64,000 bases of DNA from Anabas testudineus. Lineage: Eukaryota; Chordata; Actinopteri; Anabantiformes; Anabantidae. Below, in pieces: positions 1 through 11,152 of this stretch. The first letter of the stretch is position 1; every line of letters begins with the position of its first letter. The notes under the pieces were generated by a model. It saw nothing but the letters and a program-made list of their open reading frames with translations, was not told where the DNA came from and did no database searches. A program made the translations under genes and the position numbers. The DNA lies in assembly GCF_900324465.2 (NCBI RefSeq), contig NC_046614.1:24525236-24589235 (forward strand). The letters run 5' to 3'.

Positions 1-84
1 AAGAACAAACAGACTAAAAAACAGTTTTTATCCAAGAGCCATCGTTGCCTTAAACGCTGCTAAAAATTAATAAATTTTTAATTA

Positions 85-175
85 TAAATATAATAATATA
101 ATATAATATTATATAATATAATATAATATAATATAATAATATATATTATATATTATATATTATATAATTATACAA
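85..175. repeat. AT-rich low-complexity tract
   Basis: A run made almost only of A and T, with repeating ATAAT/TATAT units. The flanking bases 1-358 contain no gene I can support. Confidence 0.8.
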
Positions 176-358
176 ATAATAAATTTATTAAGGGAACCGT
201 GCAATAACTGGAGTATGTATGTGTAACTTACTGGTGTTTTATATTTTTCATATTTAGCAGTTTTTAGTTTTTATTTATTTATGACAATTTTATTCTACCA
301 AAATGATTGCACTCTAATTTCGTAGTAAAATGTACAGTGACATAAAGAAATTATGATT

Positions 359-559
359 CTTATCAGGACCACAACATACAGTATGTTATCTTGAATGTAC
401 AGATCTGGGTGTGACGAAGTGGGAAACATATGGGCGTAAATGTACATGATGTAGCGAGGTCCTTGTTATACTTATGTTTACATACAAATTAGATTTAGAT
501 TTAGATTAGATTAGATAGACAGGTGTTGTGAAATTCATGCTTGTGCTTGAAAGGCTCAT
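359..559 (-). pseudogene. odorant receptor 131-2-like relic
   Basis: Short pieces match the intact receptor genes further right. Bases 359-435 resemble the part of the long exon that encodes the loop after TM3 and the start of TM4. Bases 435-480 resemble the TM2 start. Bases 516-559 resemble the 5' end of the first coding exon, with its ATG complement at 557-559. Everything between has gone and no long reading frame remains. The same arrangement recurs in the broken copy at 14998-15549, so the two relics probably share an ancestor that was already decaying. The following bases to 1130 hold only non-coding flank. Confidence 0.6.
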
Positions 560-1130
560 GTGTCAGCTGGCAGGAGCCTACATACCTGTTTTCTGGACTT
601 ACTTTGGCAAATATAGGAACCAGCATATGTACTCTCTCCATTTTCATAACTCTTGAGCTTTTACACAATAAATTACAAAAGAAACAGCTGTTTATTAAGG
701 TGAAAGTTGCACTCTGTGTGTTACTTTTCAACAATTGAAATTGAAATTTAAAATGACTGATTTCTGTCTGTTTTCACCAGTAAAATATATTTTGATTATT
801 ATTATAATGTCAGTGGCACTTCTGCAGAACGTGGGCAGGGCAAAGACCAGGCTGTTGTACAGAATAAGAAAAATTTAACTAAATCATGGACATACTGTTT
901 ATGACCAGTACTTGATATATCTCTTCTGGAAAACACGCATACAGTTTAGAGAGTGAGTGTTTGTAAGGTGTGGGTATATACTTGTTACTCGATGATGAGA
1001 TCATTAATGAACTTTTCAAAATACCATTTCACTTGGATAAAACTAAAATTAGAATAAAACTGGAAAACATTACATTAATTTGACAGATGCATTCGTACAC
1101 ATACAGAGTGAATCACTACATTTGCTGTCT
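560..1130. other. intergenic, no gene seen
   Basis: Upstream flank of the relic and 3' flank of the next receptor. Parts match 6740-7200 and 15800-16110, showing that the 3' flanks of the receptor genes were duplicated with them. I see no coding sequence. Confidence 0.5.
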
Positions 1131-2251
1131 TTATGTCTTAGCTGTTCTTTTTTGTGATTGAGTTTTAGTATTTCTCGTACAGCATATATATCTTTTCAGG
1201 TACTTCATCAGCATTTTGTCTTGTAGCCCATAAATGAGGGGACTGATGAGTTGAGACAGGATCTGAATAAATATTGCAACAGCGAAGCAAATGGCGAGAA
1301 CATCTTTTGGGAAGAAGTATGTAAGACCTGCTAGTACAATATAAAAAACATAGCTGAGCATGCACAATAGCAGCTGGAAGCCGTGGAGCAAGACTGTGTT
1401 TCTTGCTTTCTTTGCGTCTGCAGCAGCTGCCTTCGCAGTAAAAAGAATCCTGAAGTATGTATAGAAAAGTGTGAACCACACAATGACCAAAAACTCTGTG
1501 TTGGACACATCTCTCTTCACTGTGAGATAGGGTGCTCTGAAAACATTTTCTCTGAGGCAAAACACTCTGGAATTAAAAAATTCTATAGATTCTGTGGTCA
1601 AAGTGACAAATAAATCTGGAATTATTGAAAGTGCACCTAGTGCCCATATCAGTCCAATCACAACATACGTTTTCTTGACTGTACAGATCTGAGTATGACG
1701 GAGAGGAAAACAGATGGCGATGTAACACTCTACTGCCATAATGGCCAGTGTTAGGGGATTATTTAGATTGACAAATATAGTCACCATTTGCAAAACTATG
1801 CATAAGGAGACGTCAAGAGTGAACACAATATAACTGAGGACTTGAAGTAGGGTGAACATGATCAGCAGGATCATATCATTGATCACCAGATGAATGTACA
1901 GGATGTAGCGAGGGTTCGAATTGAACACCTGTAGTAAAGAGAAAAAGCAGTTGAAGAAGTCTATTTAATATATAAGATTAAATTACAACTTACACTTTCT
2001 TGCTTATTACTAAAATGACAAAATGTTTGCACTTCTTTTATTACTTTTGTGCATTTTGTGCATGAAACTCGATTTGTGGAAATAAGTAAGCGACAAACCT
2101 GATGATTTCTGATTGTGTGTACCAGGGTACCGTTGACATAGTTGATGGAGATGCAAAGAACTACAGTAATTACATTCTTCAGTGCAGCTGTTTGTAGAGT
2201 GTCCCGATAGACGGGCGTTGTGAAATTCACGCTTGTGTTTAGAAGGTTCAT
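1131..2251 (-). CDS. odorant receptor 131-2-like (copy A)
   Basis: Seven-transmembrane chemosensory GPCR, expected in the cilia membrane of olfactory neurons. Two coding exons: 2251-2099 (ATG to KHQ, 51 codons) and 1928-1131, joined across a 170-bp GT-AG intron; total 316 residues. The N-terminus carries N-glycosylation sites (NTS, NFT). TM1 is in exon 1 and TM2-TM7 in exon 2. The usual DRY box reads ECY within MAVECYIAIC. The TM6 region reads KARNTVLLHGF and TM7 ends SPLIYG. It is nearly identical to copy B at 7204-8324. This copy departs from all its relatives at the start of TM7 (SQLISP instead of PRLISP), just after TM7 (GLQDK instead of GLRDK) and at AICF instead of AIRF, so it may be drifting. 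The family name comes from remembered similarity to fish proteins with that name. The ligand is unknown. Confidence 0.85.
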
Positions 2252-3697
2252 GAGTTGGAAGACAGGTTCCTTCAATCCTGCTATCTGAAAACAACTACAG
2301 GTTAGATTAGAATATACAATTATTGACCACATACAAGAAGACTAACTTGTATTTATACTTTTGTTAACTGACCTCAGCTCCTCTGTGAGGTCACATCATG
2401 GTTTCTTTATGAACTGTTCTTTTAGAGACGTATCTAAAAATTTAAATGTAAATGAATTAGTTTCCCCAGTTTAGTCTGTGTTTGTACATTTGCAGTTGGG
2501 ACACCATATCAACAAATTTTTATTTATCATTTTTATTTACCTTTACATGTTTGTTTCTAATAAATAATTTAGTTTTTTTTTTCAATAATTAGAACATCCA
2601 AATGATTGGAGTTTAGAGGTCTGACACTGTTTGCTTGCCTTAGTCATAGTTTTAAAGTTGTTTTGCACATCGATGTCATTAGTAAGACCTGCATTTTCTG
2701 TCACAGGTTAAAATGTCTCATAGGAACACAGGAGACATTATATACATGTTTGTAATACACATTTTTTAAGTTAAGAGAAAAAGTACACACATGTTATCAA
2801 TGAACATTTTAAGGTTGTCAAAAGATATTGTTTCACTTATGAGTCAGTTGATGTAGAGAACAAGGAAAATTAACTAAATAATGAGAGACGGCCTACACTT
2901 AGTTATACTAAGATATGATTGTTGGGGTTTCTGCATATTTTTTACATAATTCTGTATATATACATTTATATTTTAAACCTTACACTGTAAAGTGCCTGGA
3001 GGTGATTTTTTTTGTTTTGGTGGTATATAAAAAAACTAAATTGAACTGAATTGAATACAACACAATATCAGAATGAACAGGAAAAACTACCATTCCTTTT
3101 AATTATTGTGCTGTTGTGTATGATAAAAGTCTCTAGGATTGTCAATTAATTTGATGACAGAATTTACATCAGGGGGTCTGCACACACCTAAAGCCTAAGA
3201 GTTTCAAAGACTGTACAGTTCACACTGAAAGACTGAATCCACCACAGATCAGACTTGTCTATTTATTTGAAGCCTTTGAGACATAAAGGTTATTTTGATT
3301 AACTTTACATGTTATTCACATAAAGCAGTATTAATAAAATATTTGTTGTGAACAGTAATGACACAGTCTCTTATAAATGTAAATGTTATAAATGTAAAGC
3401 TGTTTAATTTCACCAGTGGTTTTCCTGATATCACATGAAAAATGTTGAGTATAAAAGAGTAATATTATGTACATGTTCTGTTACAGGTGAAGCATGAAAA
3501 TGTTTGAAACATTTGACAGTGTGGAACAGTTTGAGCACATTAATAATTTAATAACAGGGTTCACACCATGCTGATGAGGAACACTTCAACACGATCCTGT
3601 TAAATATAACTTTTGTCTGAAAAACACAACCAAAATACCAAAGAGATATGGCAAATATTATCTGTTCATACACACGTACAATATAATTGGTACTCAC
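2252..3697. other. 5' intron/intergenic of copy A
   Basis: No coding sequence seen. It lies between the first coding exon and the upstream untranslated exon, and an acceptor-like TTGTTTTCAG occurs on the minus strand near 2286. A decayed LINE 3' tail (about 2965-3055, ending in GAACTGAATTGAAT-like repeats) lies inside. The block aligns with 8325-9263 of copy B. Confidence 0.5.
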
Positions 3698-3757
3698 CTC
3701 ACACATGGCAGTCATACATACATGTGAGTCAGAACAGTTTCAAATGCTTTTTATAGT
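3698..3757 (-). promoter_or_regulatory. TATA box and untranslated first exon of copy A
   Basis: Read on the minus strand, CTATAAAAAG (3747-3756) is followed about 50 bp later by GTGAG|GTGAGTAC, a strong splice donor whose exon edge is 3698. The same block recurs almost unchanged at 20513-20570, and in part at 9264-9335, always upstream of a receptor gene. It is therefore inferred to be the core promoter and non-coding exon 1. Transcription was not observed. Confidence 0.6.
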
Positions 3758-4391
3758 AGCTGAATGCAGATGTCATGAGATCCAGAACAGGCACTACACC
3801 TATTGTTTTTAAAATAGAGTTCTGGATGTAACGTGACTATTGTGTTTACATAATCATCGCTGGCTGATGATTAGACTGATTAACATGATTAACAAATATC
3901 TTTTTTATATTTTTTAGAGGTGCTTTGGTGTATTTATAGCTGGGTAACAAGACTCATTATTGATAATATATGCATCCTTTTGTTTTATGTTAACTGCTCT
4001 TGACTGCTTAAGGGCTCTGGAAACCCAAATAACTTTAGTTGTAAGTGACTCCTCTCTACTACCACTACTGCATCCTTTCTCAGAGCACCTATCAAGCAAA
4101 TAATTATCTTATTAACTTAAAGTGCACTGTGTGTGATGTTTCATTAATAGAAAAAAACAATCCTAATGACTGATATTATATTAATAATTATATCAATGGA
4201 CAATGTGTAATTTCAATTGTCACCACATCTAAACATATTCAGGGTAAATACCAGCCTAATGAAAGTCACTTGGACTTTCTAGAATCCATACAGTTCAAAA
4301 TGTGTACAATCAACAAAGCTAATTTCTCAGTGAAATCATCACATCTACTACTGTGTTCCTAATAAACAGAATCATATTTTTAATATTTTCT

Positions 4392-5275
4392 GTGCTCTAT
4401 TCAATTTAATTCAGTTTTTATAAGTCATTTCAAGACATGTTACAGTGTTTAAGGTTTAAGACCTTAAAGTGGCTGGTTAGTATAGTGGTAAGATCACCAC
4501 CTTCCATGTGGGAGACTGGGGTGTGAATCCCAGCTATGGCCTACCTCCAGTAGGGTCCTTAGGCAAGACCTCCTTATGCCTACCCTGCCTACCCTTGTTA
4601 ATCACTTTGTATAAAAGCTGTATCCTACTGTATATAGAATTATATAGAAAACTTAGTCTGCCTCCATGTAACTGAACTGGAGGCAGACACCAGGAGAGGG
4701 GCTTGATAGCTAAACACTCTGCCTCCCATTCTACATTTGGAAACTCTAGGAACCACAAGTAAACCTGCAGTCTGAGAACAGAGAGTTCTGCTGGGAAAAT
4801 ATGGAACTATGAGTTCTTTAAGATAAGATGGAACCTGATTATTAAGTGCTTTATGTGAGGAGAAGTGTTTTAAATTCAATTCTGGATTTTACAGGGAGCC
4901 AATGGAGAGAAGCTAACGTAGGAGAAATATGATCTCTCTTACTAATTCCAGTCTAAACTGTGTCTGCAGCATTTTGGATTAACTGGAGGCTTTTTAAGGA
5001 GTTATTGGGACATCCTATTAATAATGATTTTTTTTTCTTTTATGTATGAAGTGAAGGAGATATCCTGGTCAAAGATAACTCAGGGATTTCTTACAGTGTT
5101 ACTTGAGGCCAAAACTAAATAATCTAGGATAAGAATGTGATTAGACATAGTGTCTCTGAGGACCAAACAAAGCAACCTCTGTTTTTCTGAATATAGTAAT
5201 AATAAATTAGAGGACATCTCATTTTTTATGTCTTTTAAGAATGTTTTAAGTTTGACTTTGCTGTATATTGCTACT
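4392..5275 (-). mobile_element. L2-type LINE 3' fragment
   Basis: The 3' tail lies at the low-coordinate end (TTCAATTTAATTCAG-like). Bases to about 5275 match, with small deletions, the 3' half of the larger L2 copy at 20972-22672, for example the stretch around GGATTAACTGGAGGC near 4976. A SINE (4469-4620) has inserted into it. Only the end of the reverse-transcriptase region and the 3' UTR remain, with no open frame. Confidence 0.7.
4469..4620 (+). mobile_element. tRNA-derived SINE
   Basis: The head resembles a tRNA promoter: A-box-like TGGTTAGTATAGTGG and B-box-like GTGTGAATCCCAGC. A tRNA-unrelated body with GGCAAGACCTCCTT follows. The 3' tail is truncated after TATAAAAGC. The fuller copy at 10054-10234 ends in ATGTAAATGTAA. 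Confidence 0.75.
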
Positions 5276-6054
5276 ATACTTTCTGAGCAAGATGCTAATC
5301 ACAACTGAACATAACTCCCTGATTGACCAGAGCCTTCACTGAGGTTTTATCTCAGTGAGCTGGTTTTTCCATTATCTAATTTTTATGTAGGTTGTCTATA
5401 CACTGGCAAAATCACAGTGACAAGTTGCGTTCTCTCTCAATATTTCTTTTCTCTCATTTTTTCTTTTTGTTAGTAGTGCATTGGGGCGGCAGTAGCTCAG
5501 GTGGTAGAGCAGTCACCTACGAACCCCAGGGTGAGTGGTTTGATTCCCGGTTCCTCCTGGCTACTTGCTGAGGACAAGACACTGAAACCCCGTAGTAGCG
5601 CTGACTCAGTCTGGCAGCTGTCCAACCTAATTACAGGGATGAATAAAGTATACATTATTATTATGTGAACAGGATGTTCAACTGTGTCACATAACTGGTA
5701 AAATGTATCCTTGGCTCTAGCTTTCACATGCATTGTGGTAATATTAAGTAGCAATTCAGTATTAGAAGGTAAAAATAGGTGCAATGTGCATTTATAGTAG
5801 TTTTGATGTAATTCTAAGGGAGTCCGTTTGAGACAATCATATTACTAATTATAACAAAACATAACTAATTATTACCAGGCCTGACTTTTCTTAGGTCTCT
5901 TTAGGATTTGTTTTTCTAGTATTGCTTTGTAAATTCTTTAAATAACAGTTCAAAACTCCTTAAAAATTAATTGGGAGGTTAATAAGGGAGGTTAAGATCC
6001 ATATCAGTTGTAAAGATGTTACAAATAAAAACATTACAGTCACTGTCATGATGG
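5276..6054. other. intergenic with a SINE
   Basis: Apart from the SINE at 5483-5665, I see no gene or recognisable element here. The sequence is AT-rich flank up to the broken receptor copy at 6055. Confidence 0.5.
5483..5665 (+). mobile_element. tRNA-derived SINE (second family)
   Basis: It starts GGGGCGGCAGTAGCTCAGG, has A-box TAGCTCAGGTGG and B-box-like GTTTGATTCCC, and ends with GAATAAAGTATACATTATTATT. This is the usual shape of a fish tRNA-headed SINE with a short A/T-rich simple tail. It differs from the SINE at 4469. Confidence 0.75.
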
Positions 6055-6735
6055 CTATTGTGGATGAGTCGTAGCTGTTGTTGTAGAGAAGAGATATCTT
6101 TTCAGGTACTTCCTGAATGTTTTATCTCGTAGTCCATACACGACCGGACTAATGAGTCGAGGAAGGACTGAGATAAATATATTGATAGTGAAGCGAATGG
6201 CCACTCCATCTTTTGGGAAGAAGTATGTGAGGCCTTCTATTGTAAAATTATAAACATAGTTGAGCATGCACAACATCAGCTGGAAGCCGTGGAGGACTGT
6301 GTTTCTTGCTTTCTTTGCGTCTGCAGCAGCTGCCTTCGCAGTAAAAAGAATGTTGAAGTATGTATAGAAAAGTGTGAACCACACAATGACTATGAATACA
6401 ATTTTCTCTAAGGCATAAAACTGTGGAATTAGAAAATTCCATGGAAACGTATAGGTGTAAAGTATAAGTAGGTGTGATCAGTAGACATCACATTTACGAG
6501 GTGGATGTACATGATGTAGCGAGGTCCTTGTTATACTTATGTTTACATACAAATTAGATTTCTACGAATGGACAAGATTCAGGCCTTGGGTTTTGTTAAT
6601 GAGTAGAGACCACTGACATAGTTGATGTAGGTGCAGAGAACCACAGTGATCACATTCTTGAGTATAATTGTTTTTACAGTGTCCTGATAGACAGGTGTTG
6701 TGAAATTGCTGTCTTGTGTATTTAGGGAACTCAAT
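6055..6735 (-). pseudogene. odorant receptor 131-2-like pseudogene
   Basis: Bases 6384-6055 still encode TM5 to the C-terminus (FTLFYTYFNILF, KARNTVLHGFQLMLC, PRLISPVVYGLRDK, then a stop), but one residue is missing in the usual TVLLHGF stretch. The middle of the long exon (TM2-TM4) is reduced to scraps near 6390-6540. The first coding exon survives only as a relic at 6608-6720. Exon 1 and exon 2 cannot give a full receptor, so this copy is dead. Its nearest intact relatives by the C-terminal sequence are the genes at 12490 and 17007. Confidence 0.8.
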
Positions 6736-7203
6736 GAAGCACTTACATTTATTCCATTTTCATAACTCTTGAGCTTTTACACATTAAGTTACAAAAGAAA
6801 CATCTGTTTATTAAGGTGAAAGTTGCACTCTGTGTGAACATCACTGCTGAGAATGTGCAGGGCAATCACCAGCCTGTTGTAGAGAATAAGCAAAAAAAAA
6901 ACAAAACTAAATCATAGACAAACTGTTTATGACCAGTATTTGATACATCTCTTCTGGAAAACACACATACAGTAAGTTTCTGACCAATTTTTATAGCTGT
7001 TAACTGTAAATGACAGATTAAGTGTTTGTAAGGTGTGGGTATATACTACAGTAGTTACTTGATTATGACAGATCTATTAATGAACTTTTCAAAATACCAT
7101 TTCACTTGGATAAAACTAAAATTAGAATAAAACTGGAAAACATTACATTAATTTGACAGATGCATTCGTACACATACAAAGTGAATCACTACATTTGCTG
7201 TCT
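6736..7203. other. intergenic, duplicated 3' flank
   Basis: No gene seen. Bases 6960-7203 align with 900-1130 and 15890-16117, the 3' flanks of copies A and the truncated copy. Confidence 0.5.
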
Positions 7204-8324
7204 TTATGCCTTAGCTGTTCTTTTTTGTGATTGAGTTTTAGTATTTCTCGTACAGCACATATATCTTTTCAGGTACTTCATCAGCATTTTGTCTCGTAGC
7301 CCATAAATGAGGGGACTGATGAGTCGAGGCAGGATCTGAATAAATATTGCAACAGCGAAGCGAATGGCGAGAACATCTTTTGGGAAGAAGTATGTAAGAC
7401 CTGCTAGTACAATATTAAAAACATAATTGAGCATGCACAATAGCAGCTGGAAGCCGTGGAGCAAGACTGTGTTTCTTGCTTTCTTTGCGTCTGCAGCAGC
7501 TGCCTTCGCAGTAAAAAGAATCCTGAAGTATGTATAGAAAAGTGTGAACCACACAATGACCAAAAACACTGTGTTGGACACATCTCTCTTCACTGTGAGA
7601 TAGGGTGCTCTGAAAACATTTTCTCTAAGGCAAAACACTCTGGAATTAAAAAATTCTATAGATTCTGTGGTCAAAGTGACAAATAAATCTGGAATTATTG
7701 AAAGTGCACCTAGTGCCCATATCAGTCCAATCACAACATACGTTTTCTTGACTGTACAGATCTGAGTATGACGGAGAGGAAAACAGATGGCGATGTAACA
7801 CTCTACTGCCATAATGGCCAGTGTTAGGGGATTATTTAGATTGACAAATATAGCCACCATTTGCAAAACTATGCATAAGGAGACGTCAAGAGTGAACATA
7901 ATATAACTGAGGACTTGAAGTAGGGTGAACATGATCAGCAGGATCATATCATTGATCACTAGATGAATGTACAGGATGTAGCGAGGGTTCGAATTGAACA
8001 CCTGTAGTAAAGAGAAAAAGCAGTTGAAATAGTCTATTTAATATATAAGATTAAATTACAACTTACACTTTCTTGCTTATTACTAAAATGACAAAATGTT
8101 TGCACTTCTTTTATTACTTTTGTGCATTTTGTGCATGAAACTCGATTTGTGGAAATAAGTAAGCGACAAACCTGATGATTTCTGATTGTGTGTACCAGGG
8201 TACCGTTGACATAGTTGATGGAGATGCAAAGAACTACAGTAATTACATTCTTCAGTGCAGCTGTTTGTAGAGTGTCCCGATAGACGGGCGTTGTGAAATT
8301 CACGCTTGTGTTTAGAAGGTTCAT
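7204..8324 (-). CDS. odorant receptor 131-2-like (copy B)
   Basis: Two coding exons, 8324-8172 (51 codons) and 8001-7204, with a 170-bp intron in the first intracellular loop; 316 residues. It differs from copy A at only about ten positions. Unlike copy A it keeps the family-typical PRLISPLIYGLRDK at TM7 and AIRF before it. Other features are the ECY box (residues 118-120), a Cys at the top of TM3 (VSLC), and an extracellular loop 2 Cys (VFCLREN). N-glycosylation sites lie in the first 12 residues. Exon 1 is identical in protein sequence to that of copy A. Its own upstream untranslated exon (9264-9335) has lost the TATA box, so its expression may be altered or may depend on the orphan promoter at 11093. 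Confidence 0.88.
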
Positions 8325-9263
8325 GAGTTGGAAGACAGGTTCCTTCAATCCTGCTATCTGGAAACAACTACAGGTTAGATTAGAATATACAATTATTGAC
8401 CACGTACGCGGAGACTAACTTGTATTTGTACTTTTGATAACTGACCTCAGCTCCTCTGTGAGGTCACATCATGGTTTCTTTATGAACTGTTCTTTTAGAG
8501 ACGTATCTAAAAATTTAAATGTAAATGAATTACAATTAATTATTTTCCCCAGTTTACTCTGTGTTTGTACATTTGAAGTTGGAACACCATATTATTACAT
8601 TTTTATTTGTCATTTTTATATACCTTTGCAAGTTTGAAATAAATAATTGAGTTATTTTTCCCCATAATTAGAACATCCAAATGACTGGAGTTTAGAGGTC
8701 TGACACTGTTTGCTTGCTTCAGTCATATTTTTAAAGTTGTTTTGCTCATCGATGTCATTAGTAAGACCTGCTCATCTGTCACAGGTTCAAATTTCTCCTA
8801 GGAACACCATTTTGTCATTGAGACATTATATAAATGTTTGTAATACACATTTTTTAAGTTAAGAATGAAAAGTGAATGTTAAATATTACATGTACATTTG
8901 TGATCAAATGCAAAATTATTAGAAATTACTGAATGTTTGATCACAACCAAATATTTGGTTGTGATCAAACACACGTTATGAATAACCATTTTAATGTTGT
9001 CAAAAGATTAAATCATGAGTTAGTTGATGTAGAGATTGAACTAAATTAACAAAATAATGAGAAACGGCCTATACTTAGTTACACTAAGATAAAATTGTTG
9101 GGGTTTTTGCATTATTCTGTATATATACATTTATATTTTAAACTTACACTGTAATGTGCCTGGGGGTTATTTTCGTTGTTTTGATGCTATATAAATATAC
9201 TTAATACATTTATATGCAACACAATATCAATGAATGCAGAAATGCAATATAATTAGTACTCAC
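8325..9263. other. 5' intron/intergenic of copy B
   Basis: It aligns with 2252-3697 of copy A but is shorter. It carries an insertion of roughly 90 bp, absent in A, that holds a perfect palindrome (8934-8971), and a degraded LINE tail near 9115-9215. No coding sequence seen. Confidence 0.5.
8934..8971. repeat. 38-bp perfect palindrome
   Basis: The left arm TGTTTGATCACAACCAAAT is followed at once by its exact reverse complement, with no spacer. It lies in a segment present in copy B's flank but absent from the matching flank of copy A. It could fold as a cruciform or be the remnant of a small inverted-repeat element. Confidence 0.95.
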
Positions 9264-9335
9264 CTCACACATGGCAGTCATACATACAGTGAGTCAGAAC
9301 TGTTACTGGCTGACTGCAGATGTCATGAGATCCAG
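9264..9335 (-). promoter_or_regulatory. untranslated exon of copy B, TATA lost
   Basis: The minus-strand donor GTGAG|GTGAGTAC (exon edge 9264) and the flanking exon sequence match 3698 and 20513. The stretch that holds CTATAAAAAG in those copies is missing here; sequence passes directly from CAGAACTGTTAC to TGGCTGACTGCAG. The splice donor is therefore intact and the TATA box deleted. Confidence 0.55.
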
Positions 9336-9994
9336 AAGAGGCACTACACATACTTTTAAAAAAATAAAGTTCCAGATGTCAGGTGACCATTCTGTTTACA
9401 TAATCATGTTGTAAGGAATGTCGTCAAATTATTATAATAATCAAATTATTAGACTGATATAATATCATTAAAATCATTATTATTATTATTTTTTTTTTTT
9501 TAAGACGTGCTTTGGTGTATTTATAGCTGGGTAACAAGACTCATTATTGATAATATATGCATCCTTTTGTTAAGTGCTCTTTACTGCTTAAGGGCTCTGG
9601 AAACCCAAATAACTTTAGTTCTCTACTACCACTACTGCACCCTTTCTCAGAGCACTTATCAAGCAAATAATTATCTTATTAACTGTGTGTGTGTGTGATG
9701 TTTCATTAATAGAAAGAAACACTCCAAATGACTGATATTATATTAATAATTCTATCAATGGACAATGTGTAATTTCAATTGTCACCACATCTAAACATGT
9801 TCAGGGTAATAATAATATTGAATGAATAAAAGTCACTTGAACTTGAACTTTCTAGAATCCATAGAGCTGAAAATTTATACAATCAACATAGCCAATTTTT
9901 CAGTGAAATCATTACATCTACTAATGCAGCATTATTTATGTAATTATACAATGTGTTCCTATTAAACAGAATCGTATTTTTAATATTTTCTGTG
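9336..9994. other. intergenic, duplicated
   Basis: It aligns with 3780-4390 upstream of copy A, including the segment near 9505-9690 that matches 3915-4110. No gene seen. Confidence 0.5.
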
Positions 9995-10440
9995 CTCTAT
10001 TCAATTGAGTTTTTATAATTCATCTCAAGACACTTTACAGTGTAAAGTGTAAAGTGGCTGGTTAGTGTAGTGATAAGATCACCACCTTCCATGTGGGAGA
10101 CTGGGGTGTGAATCCCAGCTATGGCCTACCTCCAGTAGGGTCCTTAGGCAAGACCTCCTTGCGCCTACCCTGCCTACCCTTGTAAGTTGCTTTGGATAAA
10201 AGCTAAGTCTGCTAAATGACTAAATGTAAATGTAAGACCTTACAAAATTTAACTGTACTGTATATAGAATTATATAGAAAACACAGTCTGCCTCCATGTA
10301 ACTGAACTGGAGGCAGACACCAGGAGAGGAGCCTGCCTCCCATTCTACATCTGGAAACTCTAGGAACCACAACTAGACCTGCAGTTTAAGAACGGAGAGT
10401 TCTCCTGAGATAATATGGAACTGATCTGCAGCATTTGTCA
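9995..10440 (-). mobile_element. L2-type LINE 3' fragment with nested SINE
   Basis: L2 3' tail sequence (CAAGACACTTTACAGTG near 10025) is interrupted by the SINE at 10054-10234 and continues after it (ACCTTACAAAATTTAACTG, then TATAGAATTATATAG). It corresponds to 4392-4800 upstream of copy A, so both insertions predate the duplication of copies A and B. The fragment stops near 10440, where the sequence changes to match 13670 onward. Confidence 0.7.
10054..10234 (+). mobile_element. tRNA-derived SINE with LINE-like tail
   Basis: Same SINE as at 4469 but with a fuller 3' end: CTTTGGATAAAAGC..., then CTGCTAAATGACTAAATGTAA. This tail is shared with the LINE fragment ending at 32553 and the reversed tail at 14885-14958, as expected for a SINE mobilised by a LINE through a common 3' end. 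Confidence 0.8.
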
Positions 10441-11092
10441 AACTCATAAAATAATCATCAGTGATATTTAAATTTATTTCTTCTGTTTACTGTCTTTCTG
10501 CTGGTCTCTTTATTTTTCTCTTTCTTCCCAACATAAAAAAGAAACTCTCTTTACCCTCCACCCTCTTTATTGTAAAAGATGACCGGTTTAAACCCTACTT
10601 GACTTTACTGAACTCAGCTCCTCCTGGAAAATAAAAGAGAGCCATTGTTGTTTGAATGCCTGTGTTTTTCTTATACGAAGTCAATCTACTACAACGAAAT
10701 GCTACATTCAATGATTTAGTTGTAAAAACTGTATATTAAATATACAATAAAGTGTATCCATAATGGAGCATCAACATATTAGATGTAATAGCAGAAAAAA
10801 AACTGTTATGAAAGAGGGGGAATTGACTGTGCATTTGTTTGTTATCTGGGAAATCACCAAAATAAACAACAACAAAAACAAAACAACAAAAAAGACAAAG
10901 CTCAAAGCTCACTAATTATTTGATGACAGGGTTCACATCATGTTAATGGGAAACATTTTAGTAGTACTTTAAATATTTTTATGTTACTTTTATATTCTAC
11001 ATCAGTGTGTACATACTGACACAACAGAACAGTAGTAAAATAGACATGAATAATGTCTGTTAACACACACATTCAACACAGTTGGTACTTAC
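10441..11092. other. duplicated upstream flank without its gene
   Basis: It matches 13670-14070, the upstream flank of copy C (for example TTTCTTCTGTTTACTGTC near 10475 and 13706). No receptor coding exon lies immediately below it. The gene that should precede this flank appears to have been lost. Confidence 0.55.
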
Positions 11093-11152
11093 CTCATGTA
11101 TGCCAGCCATACGTACAGGCCGAAGTCTTTGGTCTCTACTTACTTTATAGTT
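11093..11152 (-). promoter_or_regulatory. orphan TATA box and untranslated exon
   Basis: On the minus strand AACTATAAAG (11142-11151) precedes a donor GAG|GTAAGTACC with exon edge 11093. The surroundings match the other receptor first exons. The nearest receptor downstream on this strand is copy B, more than 2.7 kb away and already served by 9264. This is either a leftover from a deleted receptor or an alternative first exon. Confidence 0.5.

Noticed and set aside
1383-1613. Plus-strand 76-residue frames rich in Cys, repeated at 7456, 16370, 17259 and 23737
   Set aside because: They are the antisense shadow of the conserved TM4-TM6 part of the receptor exon. Repetition simply follows the receptor duplications.
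4469-4540. Possible tRNA gene
   Set aside because: The promoter boxes are those of a SINE head. The stem pairing expected of a tRNA is not intact and a SINE body follows.
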